From JAFGFY01 sp964520425 (GTDB lineage Bacteria; Desulfobacterota; DSM-4660; Desulfatiglandales; HGW-15), in the NCBI GenBank assembly GCA_964520425.1, contig CAZFMX010000009.1, positions 1-64,000 of the forward strand: 64,000 nt of DNA, given 5' to 3'. Below are positions 17,915-27,426 of the stretch, one piece after another. The notes under the pieces are model-generated. The model ran no database searches. It saw only the letters and a list, made by a program, of their open reading frames with translations, and was not told the DNA's origin. The stretch's first letter is position 1. The number at the start of each line of letters is the position of its first letter. The translations under genes were made by a program, and so were the position numbers.

Positions 17915-20900
17915 TCAGAGTAACTTTGCATGCAAATCAAACCATCCATGTATCTGGTCATCATGTTCAGGATTCTTTGATTCCCCATCCGGGTCCCATA
18001 CTTTTGAAATCTCGGATCTAACCTCCTGGAATCCTTTCCATTCACCCCTTGTTTCTTCCCCAAAGGGCCCGCTTGAACCAAAAGGAAAAGCATGATCAAC
18101 CCAATCCCCTTCTTTGGGTGGATAGGGTAGCGATACATTATGGATATCATTCTGCTGTACGTACTTAAAGAGAGAATAACCGGCATTATGGAGAAGATTA
18201 AGCATATTCTTATTGCCGTTCTCTACTGATATATATTTTGGCAAAGCTTCAATTCTAAGCAAAGATTTGAGTGCAATATGATCATACCCCTCAATATCTA
18301 TCTTTACAAAATAGGGGTTGCCATAATCACCTATGATTTCCTCAAGTGTTGCACACTGGACTTCTACACATTGATAAGGTCCACCATCCCGAGTCGCGAT
18401 CTCTTTTATAAATGATGACCATTCTGTATGGTTTTCACTAATGTAGAACTTGAATTTCTTTCTAGTGGGATTTTCAACAATACCCAAATTGAGTAGAACG
18501 AGCTGTTTCTTGGCTACATAATGGCTGAATTTAACTTTAGCATCATCAACCATATTGGGATTTGCATCAATAGCGATCACTCTAAAACCTTTCTTTAGGT
18601 AGAATTCTGTATCCTGTCCAGTATGTAGGCCTACATCATAGATAATGCCATGGAATCTCGTTTTATTGTGAATAGCATGGCTACTTTTATCGTAAACAGT
18701 ATCATCAACACTTGTACTTTTGCTAATAATGTGTCTACCCTCCATTGCTCCGTATTTGAGATAATGCAGCAGCGGGCTAATTCCCATTTTGCGTACATCT
18801 GCATTATTTTTCAAATATTCGTTCGCGGAGAATTTCGGGCCGGGATCCAGGCCTTGCTTTTCTCCATATTTGATATAGTGGAACAAAGGATTGATCCCCT
18901 CTCTAGCCACATCAGGGTAAGTTTTCAAATACCAGTCTGTATCAAAAAGAGGATTGGGGTTCCGTCCTTCTTTACTTCCAATAAGGATATAATGGAATAT
19001 CGGGTTTATGCCATTCTCAGTCGCGTCCGGACACTGTTTGAGATAGTGGGTATGGAAGAAGAGGCCTGAGCGTAAAAGGACTAGATAGACGTGCCATTTC
19101 TTAAGGAAATTCGTCATGGGAAGGAGAACGGGTTTCATTACTCGTGTTAATGCTCCTAGAATATAGCGACTTGGCAAAAGTAGTATTTTCTTTAAAAAAG
19201 AGCTGCCGAAGAAGGGGCGTTTAGGTAACGAGGCGCTGGGTCTTGTGCCAAAGGAGTCATTACCTTTATTGGCGTCTTTTGGTGTAATCTCAGCCTTAAA
19301 GTATCTCTTTGCTTGCTCAGGAATACGTTCACCAAGAGGCTGGCGATGTATAGAGTATTTCTTAGAATTGAAGTCCACGAAAAGTTCCGTGATAAAAAGG
19401 CCATTTTGGTCCATGGAGGTCAAATCGGTCAGGGCTAAACGGCGATCAGAAAGGGACAGAAGAGAATCAATTTCTTGTTGATAAGCCTTTCCGTCATCTG
19501 TGGTTGCGAGTTGTCCCTTCCTCACATGAAAAACACCTAGAGTCCATGGAACATGGACAAAATCCACATATTGAGCAAAACGGAGCCATAAGTCCCAATC
19601 CCCGGCGTATTTGAGCCTACTGTTTAATCCGCCGACTTTGTCCCAAACCCATTTACGCCAAAACATCCCCTCCTGCTGCAGCGTTTGCCAATGCCGTAGA
19701 TCACATAATCCCCTACATATAACCTCCCTGGGAAAACACGTCGGATAATGTGACATAAAACGCTCATCCGTATAGAAGGCTGTTACTGTCCCTCCTAACC
19801 AATGGACATCCGGTAACTGGGCGGATATACTGTCTACCGTCGTTAAGACATGCGGCATTAAAATGTCATCAGCATTGATCCATGTCATAAAAGCATCGGG
19901 TGGAATATACATCGAGGCGAAACCTCTACATATGGCATCATACATGCCTTCATCGGATGCACTGGCATAGGAGAAAACGACGTTCTTGCATTGAACAATA
20001 GAATTGGGATCGGAAATCAATTTTTTCCATGTTTCGAGCTTCTCCAAAGTGCCGTCTGTAGAGCCGCCGTCTTGGATATGATAACGAATAGCGAAATCCC
20101 CGCTTTGTGTGATGACGCTTAATACGGTTCGATCTATGGTTTCAACAGCGTTAAGGCTAGGAGTGACGATATAAATTACAGGCCAAGATGATAGCACCTT
20201 TTCTTCCTGTAATGATATGTTCTTAATCGCATTTTGGATTTCGACTCTCCCTATTTCACGGTACTTCTGTACTTCCTTTACTAATTCACTTCCATCTGAC
20301 ACCTCCGTGTGCTTGTCAAGCAAGGCCTCGGATTTAGGCCGAATCGAAGTAACTATTTCGTCCATCTCAACGGGCCCTAAATCTCGGTATTGCATAAGTA
20401 CAATAGATGCTGCATCGAGAAAGGCTTCAAGACATATCCATTTCTGTGTCATACGCTTGGCAGGGACAAGGTGATTGACAGAAAAGGATGGGGAATAAAC
20501 AAGATCATACCCCAGTTTCTGAATAGCTGTGTTGGCCGCCAGTTCTTCATGTGCAAAAGGCAAGTTTTTCAACCGCCCGAGATGAGTCGGGAATCCACCG
20601 GCGGCGCGAAGGGCACGCATCCGATAGGCTGCATTAGCAGTCAGCAACCATTTCTTTACCTCAGTATCAATATAGCAGTCCTCACTTCCCCAGTCCAACA
20701 AAGCCATTTGCTCAAGCAGAGGGCCATTCAACCATTTTGGTGGTCGAATTTCCCAACTAGGCTCCACCGAACCACCGATGCCCCCGACGCCTTCACTATA
20801 CCGGTCAAAGGTGGCTAGAATGTTCTCTAGCCAGTTGGATGGAACCACACAATCATCATCGGTGTAAGCTATGAATTCTGTCTTACAGTTATTCATGGCT

Positions 20901-21127
20901 ACGGTTCGGGCATAACCAATACCTGCGCGATCTGTTATCATATACTTTAGATTAGTGAATTCGGTAAGGCTATCGCGGAATTCTTTAGAGGCCTCCGGGT
21001 TTAAGGAGTTATCCACTACCAAGATCTGATACTGCTCAGTAGGAAGGGTCTGTTTTCGTAGGCTCTCAAGACACTTTCCAAGAATGTGAAAGCGGTTATA
21101 AGTACAGACGGCGACGGTGATCCTCAT
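17915..21127 (-). CDS. Fused glycosyltransferase GT2-GT2, YPDV-type repeats, FkbM methyltransferase
   Basis: This 1070-residue protein has four parts. Residues 1-260 are a GT2 domain with TDDD at 89-92. Residues 315-560 are a second GT2 of a different subtype (IVTPSLNAVETIDRT, metal site NADD at 418-421), matching the last domain of the giant protein at 33157. Residues 690-800 hold three copies of a roughly 35-residue repeat with the pattern YLKxxPDVxxxGINPLxHYxxxGxxEGRxP. Residues 825-1000 are an FkbM-type methyltransferase (IIYDVGLHTGQDTEFYL, KIDIEGYDHIAL). AGGGAG lies six bases before the ATG. One polypeptide may therefore add two sugars and methylate one. It is second to last in the 25082-17120 operon. 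Confidence 0.87.
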   Translation of the reverse strand: MRITVAVCTYNRFHILGKCLESLRKQTLPTEQYQILVVDNSLNPEASKEFRDSLTEFTNLKYMITDRAGIGYARTVAMNNCKTEFIAYTDDDCVVPSNWLENILATFDRYSEGVGGIGGSVEPSWEIRPPKWLNGPLLEQMALLDWGSEDCYIDTEVKKWLLTANAAYRMRALRAAGGFPTHLGRLKNLPFAHEELAANTAIQKLGYDLVYSPSFSVNHLVPAKRMTQKWICLEAFLDAASIVLMQYRDLGPVEMDEIVTSIRPKSEALLDKHTEVSDGSELVKEVQKYREIGRVEIQNAIKNISLQEEKVLSSWPVIYIVTPSLNAVETIDRTVLSVITQSGDFAIRYHIQDGGSTDGTLEKLETWKKLISDPNSIVQCKNVVFSYASASDEGMYDAICRGFASMYIPPDAFMTWINADDILMPHVLTTVDSISAQLPDVHWLGGTVTAFYTDERFMSHYPTCFPREVICRGLCDLRHWQTLQQEGMFWRKWVWDKVGGLNSRLKYAGDWDLWLRFAQYVDFVHVPWTLGVFHVRKGQLATTDDGKAYQQEIDSLLSLSDRRLALTDLTSMDQNGLFITELFVDFNSKKYSIHRQPLGERIPEQAKRYFKAEITPKDANKGNDSFGTRPSASLPKRPFFGSSFLKKILLLPSRYILGALTRVMKPVLLPMTNFLKKWHVYLVLLRSGLFFHTHYLKQCPDATENGINPIFHYILIGSKEGRNPNPLFDTDWYLKTYPDVAREGINPLFHYIKYGEKQGLDPGPKFSANEYLKNNADVRKMGISPLLHYLKYGAMEGRHIISKSTSVDDTVYDKSSHAIHNKTRFHGIIYDVGLHTGQDTEFYLKKGFRVIAIDANPNMVDDAKVKFSHYVAKKQLVLLNLGIVENPTRKKFKFYISENHTEWSSFIKEIATRDGGPYQCVEVQCATLEEIIGDYGNPYFVKIDIEGYDHIALKSLLRIEALPKYISVENGNKNMLNLLHNAGYSLFKYVQQNDIHNVSLPYPPKEGDWVDHAFPFGSSGPFGEETRGEWKGFQEVRSEISKVWDPDGESKNPEHDDQIHGWFDLHAKLL

Positions 21128-21201
21128 ATATGTCTCCCTAGATAACGCATTCTATTCCAACGGGTGAGTCCATCTGCTTCACTGGATCCTCGTTCCACCC
21201 T

Positions 21202-22800
21202 TCATGTCCAGGTATCAGAAAAGTTCGAAATTTCTTCCTCAGAATAGAAATAAGTCACAGGTTCGGAAGAATAGACTCTTTCTAGAAATCCTTTGTCAAA
21301 TCGAATATCCCATTTCTCCGGCTTATAGGCATTTTCGAGGATTCCATTCGAAGTGATGTATTTCTCCAATAATTGTAAGTCTGGTATTCCGAGAAAATCG
21401 TCTATCGCTTGAGAAAATATTTCGCGGAGGTTTTCATTTCGATATAGCAGAATTTCAATATTTCCCATTCTAATAATGGAGTAGCCTTTGTTCTGGTCAA
21501 ATTCATGATCATATATATCAATCCCAAGCGCATCTTTAATCTGCTCGCCAAACCAAGCGGATATACTAGGATAGATCTTCTTCTCTATCTCATCGGCTAT
21601 AGCCTTCATATCTAATTCAGGTCTGTCGATTTCAAATAGACATGATAAGCAATAACTTATTGGTTCACGCATACCGACAATAAATTTCCAACGAAGATCA
21701 TTCTTGTGAATATTAAATAACTGGTTTAATGAGAGGCCTACAGACACATGAGCTGACCGCGGCAGATTTCGAAGAATCGTCTTTTCATTCATTTGGTTTA
21801 GATGATAGACTTCTGCCGGTAAAACATGCTGAGGGAGTGCTTTCAACGTAGCATATATCGCGTTACCGGCGACGTTTTTCATCGTCAAGACCGGGATTAT
21901 CCAATCCCTTTTCGTGGCAAGTCGATCAAATTCGACAAATGATCCTTTTTCGATGTCAGTGTCATTTTCACCTTCCGGCAAAAAGAAGACCTCACCTTCA
22001 TCTATCAATTCCTTTGCTAGCCCCCGGTTGAAAGCATCTTGAATAGTCCAGTGTCTCCTTAACTGATATCCGCGTTCACGCTCAAGGCAGAACCTTTTCT
22101 GGTACTTATCGTCCATGTTTTTCAAGATACGGTCTATGAAGGAGAAATTGTCATTGCGCCAATAACTCGGGATCAATTGCTCACGAGCGGTTTTTGTTGT
22201 CAAGAAATGATTGAATACACCAAGTATGGTGTCAATTTTCTTGATCTTATAGCGCAAGGTAATCTCGATCAGAAATGCAAGATCATGCTTATCGTCGTTC
22301 TGTTGATTGAAAGGGATCTCTTTCTGTACGAAGTGACGGTAAAAATATCCGACTGGGTTTACGCAAAAAGCATCCGATTCCCAGTGATGGAGCATGGAGT
22401 TGAGGTCGGTTTTGGGGTCGTTTACCCATTCATCAACCCCGTCGGGTCGTTGAGTCCGCACTAAAACCTTGCCCATGACCACATCCTCACCATTTCGAAA
22501 GTGAGGTATCACAGCGGAGAAAGCACCTTCGTGAAAGTAATCGTCCGCGTTAAGATAGGCTACTATATCACCCGTTGACATGCTGAAGCCCTTGTTCATA
22601 GCCTCCACCTGCCCATTATCGGGTTCAGATAGCCACTTCAAATGGGGGTATCTCTTGAGAATCTCAAGTGTGTTATCGCTGGAGGCGCCATCGACAATGA
22701 TGTGTTCATAATCGATATAATCTTGATGGAGGACACTCTTGATAGCCCTCTCGATAGAATCACCGCTATTGTAGGAAGGAGTAATGATAGAAATTTTCAA
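21202..22800 (-). CDS. Fusion of GT2 glycosyltransferase and NKWYS-like sulfotransferase
   Basis: A 532-residue protein. Residues 1-215 are a GT2 domain (ISIITPSYNSGDSIERAI, HIIVDGASSDNT, metal site NADD near 88). Residues about 300-532 match the stand-alone protein at 2365-3459: TMKNVAGNAIYATL corresponds to its QMGKVASTAI loop, GMREPISYCLSCL to its AREPIGWYLSNL, and DQNKGYSIIR to DKDRGYSTFN. The start is TTG, sharing four bases (TTGA) with the stop of the upstream gene, so translation is coupled. The likely role is to add a sugar and sulfate in one polypeptide; the sulfate part is inferred. Confidence 0.78.
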   Translation of the reverse strand: MKISIITPSYNSGDSIERAIKSVLHQDYIDYEHIIVDGASSDNTLEILKRYPHLKWLSEPDNGQVEAMNKGFSMSTGDIVAYLNADDYFHEGAFSAVIPHFRNGEDVVMGKVLVRTQRPDGVDEWVNDPKTDLNSMLHHWESDAFCVNPVGYFYRHFVQKEIPFNQQNDDKHDLAFLIEITLRYKIKKIDTILGVFNHFLTTKTAREQLIPSYWRNDNFSFIDRILKNMDDKYQKRFCLERERGYQLRRHWTIQDAFNRGLAKELIDEGEVFFLPEGENDTDIEKGSFVEFDRLATKRDWIIPVLTMKNVAGNAIYATLKALPQHVLPAEVYHLNQMNEKTILRNLPRSAHVSVGLSLNQLFNIHKNDLRWKFIVGMREPISYCLSCLFEIDRPELDMKAIADEIEKKIYPSISAWFGEQIKDALGIDIYDHEFDQNKGYSIIRMGNIEILLYRNENLREIFSQAIDDFLGIPDLQLLEKYITSNGILENAYKPEKWDIRFDKGFLERVYSSEPVTYFYSEEEISNFSDTWT

Positions 22801-25082
22801 TTCTTATTCTCTCCAGTCAGGATCTTCGAAAGTACATTCGTGAAATGATTCAGCCGCAATTCCTCTTTTTGGCTTCGTTTCTTTAGATGTTCATGGGCTT
22901 TTTGTATAAGGGGAATGTCTTTCGCCTTTTCAACGGCATCGAGATAAGAGTAATAATAGAGAGGATAATCATGCCCAAGATATTCGATGACTGAAGGCAA
23001 AGCGTTGACAAGCACAGGTGTATGTGTGGCCACACATTCAAGGACAAGCCCCGGCACATTGATATCGTGATAGTGGACAAAGGCAATATTACCGCTTAGG
23101 GTGTCAAGATACTCGGCGTTTGATGCCTTTTCGATGTGAACCACAGAATCCTTCATGAAGTCAAAGTATATGTTTTTCTGTTTCATCACCTGCCTCTCTT
23201 TTTCAAAGACTTGGTTGGCATATGATGAGAAATTCATTATGTACCCCTTTTCGTAATCGCTCTCAGGCAACATATAGATGGCATGCATACGTTGCATCCA
23301 CCACCCTACTTGTATAATTCTTTTGTTCGGATTGGTTTTGAAAGCCTGCCATGACCACATATGATCTGTTTCGGGCAGCGGACACATCATTTCTAAAATA
23401 CGAACGCCCGCGAGCTTGGCCAAGTCATCACGATGGTTCATCGAAAAGGTAACGATTCCCCGGCAATGGCGTTTAGCCTGCTTCCAGACCTCAGCGTTGA
23501 ATATTGTTTCTGCATTTAGCCCCTCCATTCCCACCGCCTCATTCCACCATTTTGGAGGCGCCATTGGGGTATGCAAAAAACCGATCCATTCTCCTGGTAT
23601 TTGTTCCATGCTGGAGTTCACAAACGCTTCTATAGAAGGAACAACGTAGAGGCCATTATTGGCAGCAAAATCTTGAGTTGTGCGAATAAGGGTGTTCCAA
23701 CCAGGCGGAGTCACAAATGCCTGTAGGTCTGAATCGGTCATGGAGGTGCTGACCAGATGACCATGAACCTCATCTTCATTATTCCTCGTTTTTTGAGGAG
23801 TCGGCTGGTTATCTGGGGAACTTCTGAAGCCGAAAACATCTAAGAAGACCGTGAGAATGTTTTTCAAACGAAGGAAGTATAGAAATCTCCTAAAATAGGA
23901 CTGCCTGTTGATGAGCCGTTCCTCTTCCAGAGTGGCGCGTAACACATCAAAGACCAGATTATTATTAAGGACGGTCTCCCTTTCCTTAGATAGCTCTTTG
24001 TTAAGAAGTTCATTATTCCGATCAAGCTCATCGAGGCTTTTTTGGAGTAACTCCTTTTCTTCTGAAATCTTAGCGGTCCTCAGCTTGAGTTGTCTATTAT
24101 TGCGAGTAAGCCGGTCAATACCTTTTTGAAACTCATCGAGACTTTTTTGGAGTATCTCCTTTTCTTCTGAGATCTTGGCGATCTCCTGTTTGAGTTGCGT
24201 GTTATTGTGAGTAAACTGATCGATGCGTTTCAAGAGGCTATCCATGTTCATACGAATAGTCTCCCACCAGGTGGCTCTGAAATCACTCAACCTCTGAAGA
24301 ACTCCATAGTCAGGCGAATCATAGAGAACTTCGATTGGCAATTTCGGAAATATCGTGCATGCCCCGTCAATTGTGCAATCGAAAATAGCGCGACCATTTG
24401 AATTAAATGCTTCAAGGGCGGCCTTGTAGGAAATTTCGCTATTGATCAAATCAGGTTGATCCCAGGACTGACCGTATCCGTAATATCTCGGATCGAAATG
24501 ATCGACATCTGCCCCATCTATCATGGATTCAGTGTTTTCCTCCCCTGCTACATGTTGAGAATAACGATGATCCATCCCAACGATGTGGACCTCTACGAAT
24601 CCCATGTAAAAGAGTATCTGAAGGGCGGCATGTGTAACGGTCCAACCTTCGTGCACATAGACCGTTATATCTTTGCTGAAACGATCGCCTGATTCCGGGA
24701 GATTGACCGTGTTGATGCGAAACGTCGTATAATTTTCTGGAACGACATAGGGGTCGACCCGATTGCTCAAGAACTTGATGATAGGTGAATTTCGATATTC
24801 ATTGGCTGACTGTTCTATAACCTTTTTGTTGACAGCTACAAGGTATTTCGGCTTAACTCCAAGACTTTCGAATCCGAGGAAAATCTTGTTAAGTCCGACC
24901 ACCGTGAATTGAGAAACGTCAATGCGGGAAAAGTCCACTTTGTTTAGACTCGGACCATTACAGACAAGTAAAGCCCTTTCCCCTTGGTGTCGATTCTTAA
25001 ATTGAAGCAAGCGATTCGGTGATGGAGATGATCCATCAATACTAACCCTGCCCCTATTCGGAATTTCTGTTGACTTAATCAT
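22797..25082 (-). CDS. DUF115-like domain, coiled coil and glycosyltransferase-like domain
   Basis: A 761-residue protein when started at the ATG 25082, which has AAGG upstream; a TTG at 25115 would add 11 residues. Residues about 25-255 begin ERALLVCNGPSLNKVDF, the nucleotide-binding signature of DUF115/MptE-like proteins, with IVGMDHRY and YYGYGQSWDQP further on. Residues about 270-385 are a coiled coil (repeated KISEEKExLQKSLDEL). The last 300 residues look like a GT-B glycosyltransferase half (PGLVLECVATHTPVLVNALPSVIEYLG). It is the first gene of the operon running to 17120, downstream of a promoter scar at 25259-25287. Confidence 0.7.
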   Translation of the reverse strand: MIKSTEIPNRGRVSIDGSSPSPNRLLQFKNRHQGERALLVCNGPSLNKVDFSRIDVSQFTVVGLNKIFLGFESLGVKPKYLVAVNKKVIEQSANEYRNSPIIKFLSNRVDPYVVPENYTTFRINTVNLPESGDRFSKDITVYVHEGWTVTHAALQILFYMGFVEVHIVGMDHRYSQHVAGEENTESMIDGADVDHFDPRYYGYGQSWDQPDLINSEISYKAALEAFNSNGRAIFDCTIDGACTIFPKLPIEVLYDSPDYGVLQRLSDFRATWWETIRMNMDSLLKRIDQFTHNNTQLKQEIAKISEEKEILQKSLDEFQKGIDRLTRNNRQLKLRTAKISEEKELLQKSLDELDRNNELLNKELSKERETVLNNNLVFDVLRATLEEERLINRQSYFRRFLYFLRLKNILTVFLDVFGFRSSPDNQPTPQKTRNNEDEVHGHLVSTSMTDSDLQAFVTPPGWNTLIRTTQDFAANNGLYVVPSIEAFVNSSMEQIPGEWIGFLHTPMAPPKWWNEAVGMEGLNAETIFNAEVWKQAKRHCRGIVTFSMNHRDDLAKLAGVRILEMMCPLPETDHMWSWQAFKTNPNKRIIQVGWWMQRMHAIYMLPESDYEKGYIMNFSSYANQVFEKERQVMKQKNIYFDFMKDSVVHIEKASNAEYLDTLSGNIAFVHYHDINVPGLVLECVATHTPVLVNALPSVIEYLGHDYPLYYYSYLDAVEKAKDIPLIQKAHEHLKKRSQKEELRLNHFTNVLSKILTGENKN

Positions 25083-25177
25083 GGTGGACCTTGAAGATTC
25101 GAAATAATTATTCAATTTAAATCAAATTCATTGAATGAAAATCGTGATTACGCATACAAAAAATTCCAGTTTTCCCA

Positions 25178-25253
25178 TGCTCTCTTACAAAGGACTAATA
25201 TAATCCTGTTATGTCGTCAGTCGGACCATACCCGCATTTTTCACCTTTATGGA
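25178..25253 (-). pseudogene. Relic of the 3' end of an exporter ATPase gene (wzt-like)
   Basis: Read on the minus strand this encodes HKGEKCGYGPTDDIT, an internal stop, then SFVR. The second exporter ATPase at 47327-47521 reads HKGEVYGYGPTDDIT then REYLSFVKE. The DNA matches over about 75 bases, centred on a shared stretch at 25212-25233. Only the gene's tail remains, and it now lies in the leader of the operon at 25082. Confidence 0.8.
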
Positions 25254-25258
25254 GGAAA

Positions 25259-25287
25259 AGCATAGGGAAATTGGTATGATATGTCAA
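25259..25287 (-). promoter_or_regulatory. Sigma-70-type promoter, copy of the wzm promoter
   Basis: On the minus strand TTGACA (25287-25282) and TATGCT (25264-25259) are 17 bases apart. The stretch around it is nearly identical to 49003-49036, where the same promoter faces the second wzm gene. Here it sits about 175 bases upstream of the ATG at 25082 and would drive the glycosyltransferase operon. Confidence 0.6.
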
Positions 25288-25297
25288 ATAAATTTGG

Positions 25298-25493
25298 AAG
25301 CCCTGATTTGTGATTAATCGCCCTCCATCTCTCTCGCGTCTTTATGATGAGGTCAAAAGAGCGGACTTAGGCCTATCAACGAACGTTAAGGCGTGGTATT
25401 TTGCCCGAAAACCGGGTGGACGCATTCACCTCAGGTAGACGTCATCACCCTTTAGCTATTTTGGCTTTTAATATTTCTAACAGGTACTATATT
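25298..25493. other. Unassigned insert inside the scar
   Basis: These 196 bases interrupt a sequence that is continuous at 49003-49070: its first half matches 25254-25297 and its second half resumes at 25494-25513. I find no coding signal, inverted ends or target duplication in it. Confidence 0.4.
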
Positions 25494-25513
25494 GAAACTC
25501 AAGACCAAAATCA

Positions 25514-25654
25514 ATGAAAGAACTGGGATGGAAACATGAAGTGGAATTCGAAGACCTGATCGATGAAATGGTTCAAGAAGTTCTAAAAGCTGCCCAATGT
25601 GACAAACTCTGGCAAGAGAACGGCTACAGTATTCGAAACGATATTGAAAGATAG
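25514..25654 (+). pseudogene. Relic of the 3' end of gmd
   Basis: An open frame of 46 codons encodes MKELGWKHEVEFEDLIDEM and ends WQENGYSIRNDIER. It matches the last 45 residues of Gmd (ending WQENGYSIRNDIEK) with about five sixths of bases identical. The Rossmann domain and active site are absent, so it cannot be functional. The divergence indicates an old duplicate, or a gmd from another version of the locus, rather than a recent copy. Confidence 0.88.
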
Positions 25655-25741
25655 ATCAATATCCGGACAACTGTAGATCATTTTATCTTTTGTACATCGG
25701 TATTCAGCCAAATGACTCACCTCGTCGGGCTCAAAATGGAG

Positions 25742-26140
25742 TTACGTTCCATTATCTTGGCATACAAGATATCTCGTCTCTTTTCTCTCCCCTTTGCTCA
25801 TCCACACACCACCCTTCGTATCATGAGCAACCCCTTCCAGAGAGAAGTTCTTGTTCGCCCAACAAAGTCTGCAATATTCCATATTCCCGAACTGCCTAAC
25901 GTCATAGAAATCAAGCCAATCGGCTTGAACTTCAACAGATAGTCTGAGATCATCCATAGCGTCTTTTCTAAACAATCTAGCGGCTTCAAAAATGGGAGGG
26001 CCGTAGTATAGGAATATTCGTTTTCCAATCAGCATTGGGCCATCACAAATACATGTGCAAGGGATTTCGGCCCCTGCAACATCTACAGGAAGACTTGTAA
26101 ATCTAACAACGTTCTTCAGGTGTATTTTTGGTGAAATCTC
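25742..26140 (-). pseudogene. C-terminal fragment, possibly of a GT2 glycosyltransferase
   Basis: A frame of 132 codons is open from just after a stop at 26141-26143. The reading PVDVAGAEIPCTCICDGPM, LIGKRIFLYYGPPIFEAA and VRQFGNMEYCRLCWANKNF, with a later AHDTKGG, has the rhythm of the C-terminal part of GT2 enzymes (a metal-site segment, then a YGNxDxxLCxR-like segment and a terminal His). There is no start codon before 26035 and no N-terminal nucleotide-binding half. The family assignment is by eye and weak. Confidence 0.35.
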
Positions 26141-26312
26141 TCAATAATTGAATCGAGCAGTTATAATAACTTCAAAAGGTCTGTAAACACTGATATACAT
26201 CTCAAGGATTCAATCCAAATATTCTTTCGTGATTTTTGATATTTGCGGGTATAAAAAATTAATTGATCATTATATTAAAGAAACTTTTAGGGATTTCCCT
26301 GTGAATAAAATA

Positions 26313-27416
26313 TTAAGAATTATGATTTTGTAAAAAAGTTTTTTCTTTCTCTTTCACAATCCTTATTGCTTCTTCATATCCAATTTCTTGGTAAGAGTCA
26401 TTATTCATTATTCCGACAAGACAATTAGCGAGGTTTTCAGTCCTAATTCTGGCACCTATTATGTTTGTATGATAAATCGTATTAAAAAAGAAATTAAAAT
26501 CCAAATTAAATAATGCTGGATTGAAGTATATCTTTATATTTCTTTCATTCAATTGTTTTTTTATATCATTTAATATATTTTGACTTTCTTTCCTTGACAA
26601 ATCAAACTTATAATTCCTAATAGTTACAGGCCATGTCAGTATAAGTTCTCCTTTGTTCTTTTTAACAATTTCAGAAATTTTATCATACTGTTTGAAAAAA
26701 TAATTTGAAATAATCTTCCCATAATAAAAATAATCTATACCATTTTTATATCTCTTCCTCATCTCGTCAGTTGGAGATTCTTCAACAAGGATATCACCGT
26801 GTGAATTAAAGCTCTTATAGCTATATCCGCTCCATTGTATATTCTTTGATTTCAAGTTTAATAGATATGTCTCATAAACTCCATTTTCTTCTTCACGTTT
26901 TTTACCATCGAATAACAAACGAAAAATACGTTCAGGTGGAGTGCAAAGAATAAAATCAATCCTTTCAATCAAATTCAATTTATTAAAATACGCTTTTTCC
27001 CCCCATTCTATCATGTCGTTGATGAAAAAGTCAGTCACTTTGTTTCTTCCGTATAACCCGAATTCTAAAGGCATGACAACAATATCACCAGGCTTTACAC
27101 ATTCTTCAATTTGCTTTGACATAAAGCTTAAATCCAGGGAAGCATGGAGAGATAGATTCGCGACTTTATAGCCAGTAATGTTCTCAAGAAGAGAGGAATC
27201 AATTCCAAAAAGGCAATTAGATCCTGCCATAATGATAATTTTATTATCCTGAATTGTAGATGTTATTCTCTCTTTGATTAGAAAAGCATTTTTGACCCAA
27301 GACTCAGCTCCAGTATATTTTCCAAATTGCTTAATAAAAATAATATAGTATAAAATTACACTTACAATTAGGAAAAAGGTAAAAAGTGTCAAAAATGTGC
27401 GATTATTATTAGCCAT
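26313..27416 (-). CDS. Membrane-anchored SGNH-hydrolase-like protein (partner of MBOAT acyltransferase)
   Basis: A 367-residue protein when started at the ATG 27416, ten bases after the MBOAT stop; the frame continues upstream to 27470, but that part overlaps the MBOAT gene. Residues 6-30 are one membrane anchor. AGSNCLFGIDS is the SGNH block I with its Ser, as in DltD/AlgX-type proteins paired with MBOAT acyltransferases. Near the end FFNTIYHTNIIGA matches the usual D-x-x-Y-H-x-N block V, but the Asp position is Asn. If aligned correctly, the catalytic dyad would be incomplete. It probably takes part in O-acylation of the glycan outside the membrane. The DNA is strikingly AT-rich. Confidence 0.7.
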   Translation of the reverse strand: MANNNRTFLTLFTFFLIVSVILYYIIFIKQFGKYTGAESWVKNAFLIKERITSTIQDNKIIIMAGSNCLFGIDSSLLENITGYKVANLSLHASLDLSFMSKQIEECVKPGDIVVMPLEFGLYGRNKVTDFFINDMIEWGEKAYFNKLNLIERIDFILCTPPERIFRLLFDGKKREEENGVYETYLLNLKSKNIQWSGYSYKSFNSHGDILVEESPTDEMRKRYKNGIDYFYYGKIISNYFFKQYDKISEIVKKNKGELILTWPVTIRNYKFDLSRKESQNILNDIKKQLNERNIKIYFNPALFNLDFNFFFNTIYHTNIIGARIRTENLANCLVGIMNNDSYQEIGYEEAIRIVKEKEKTFLQNHNS

Positions 27417-27426
27417 TGTCCAGGAA

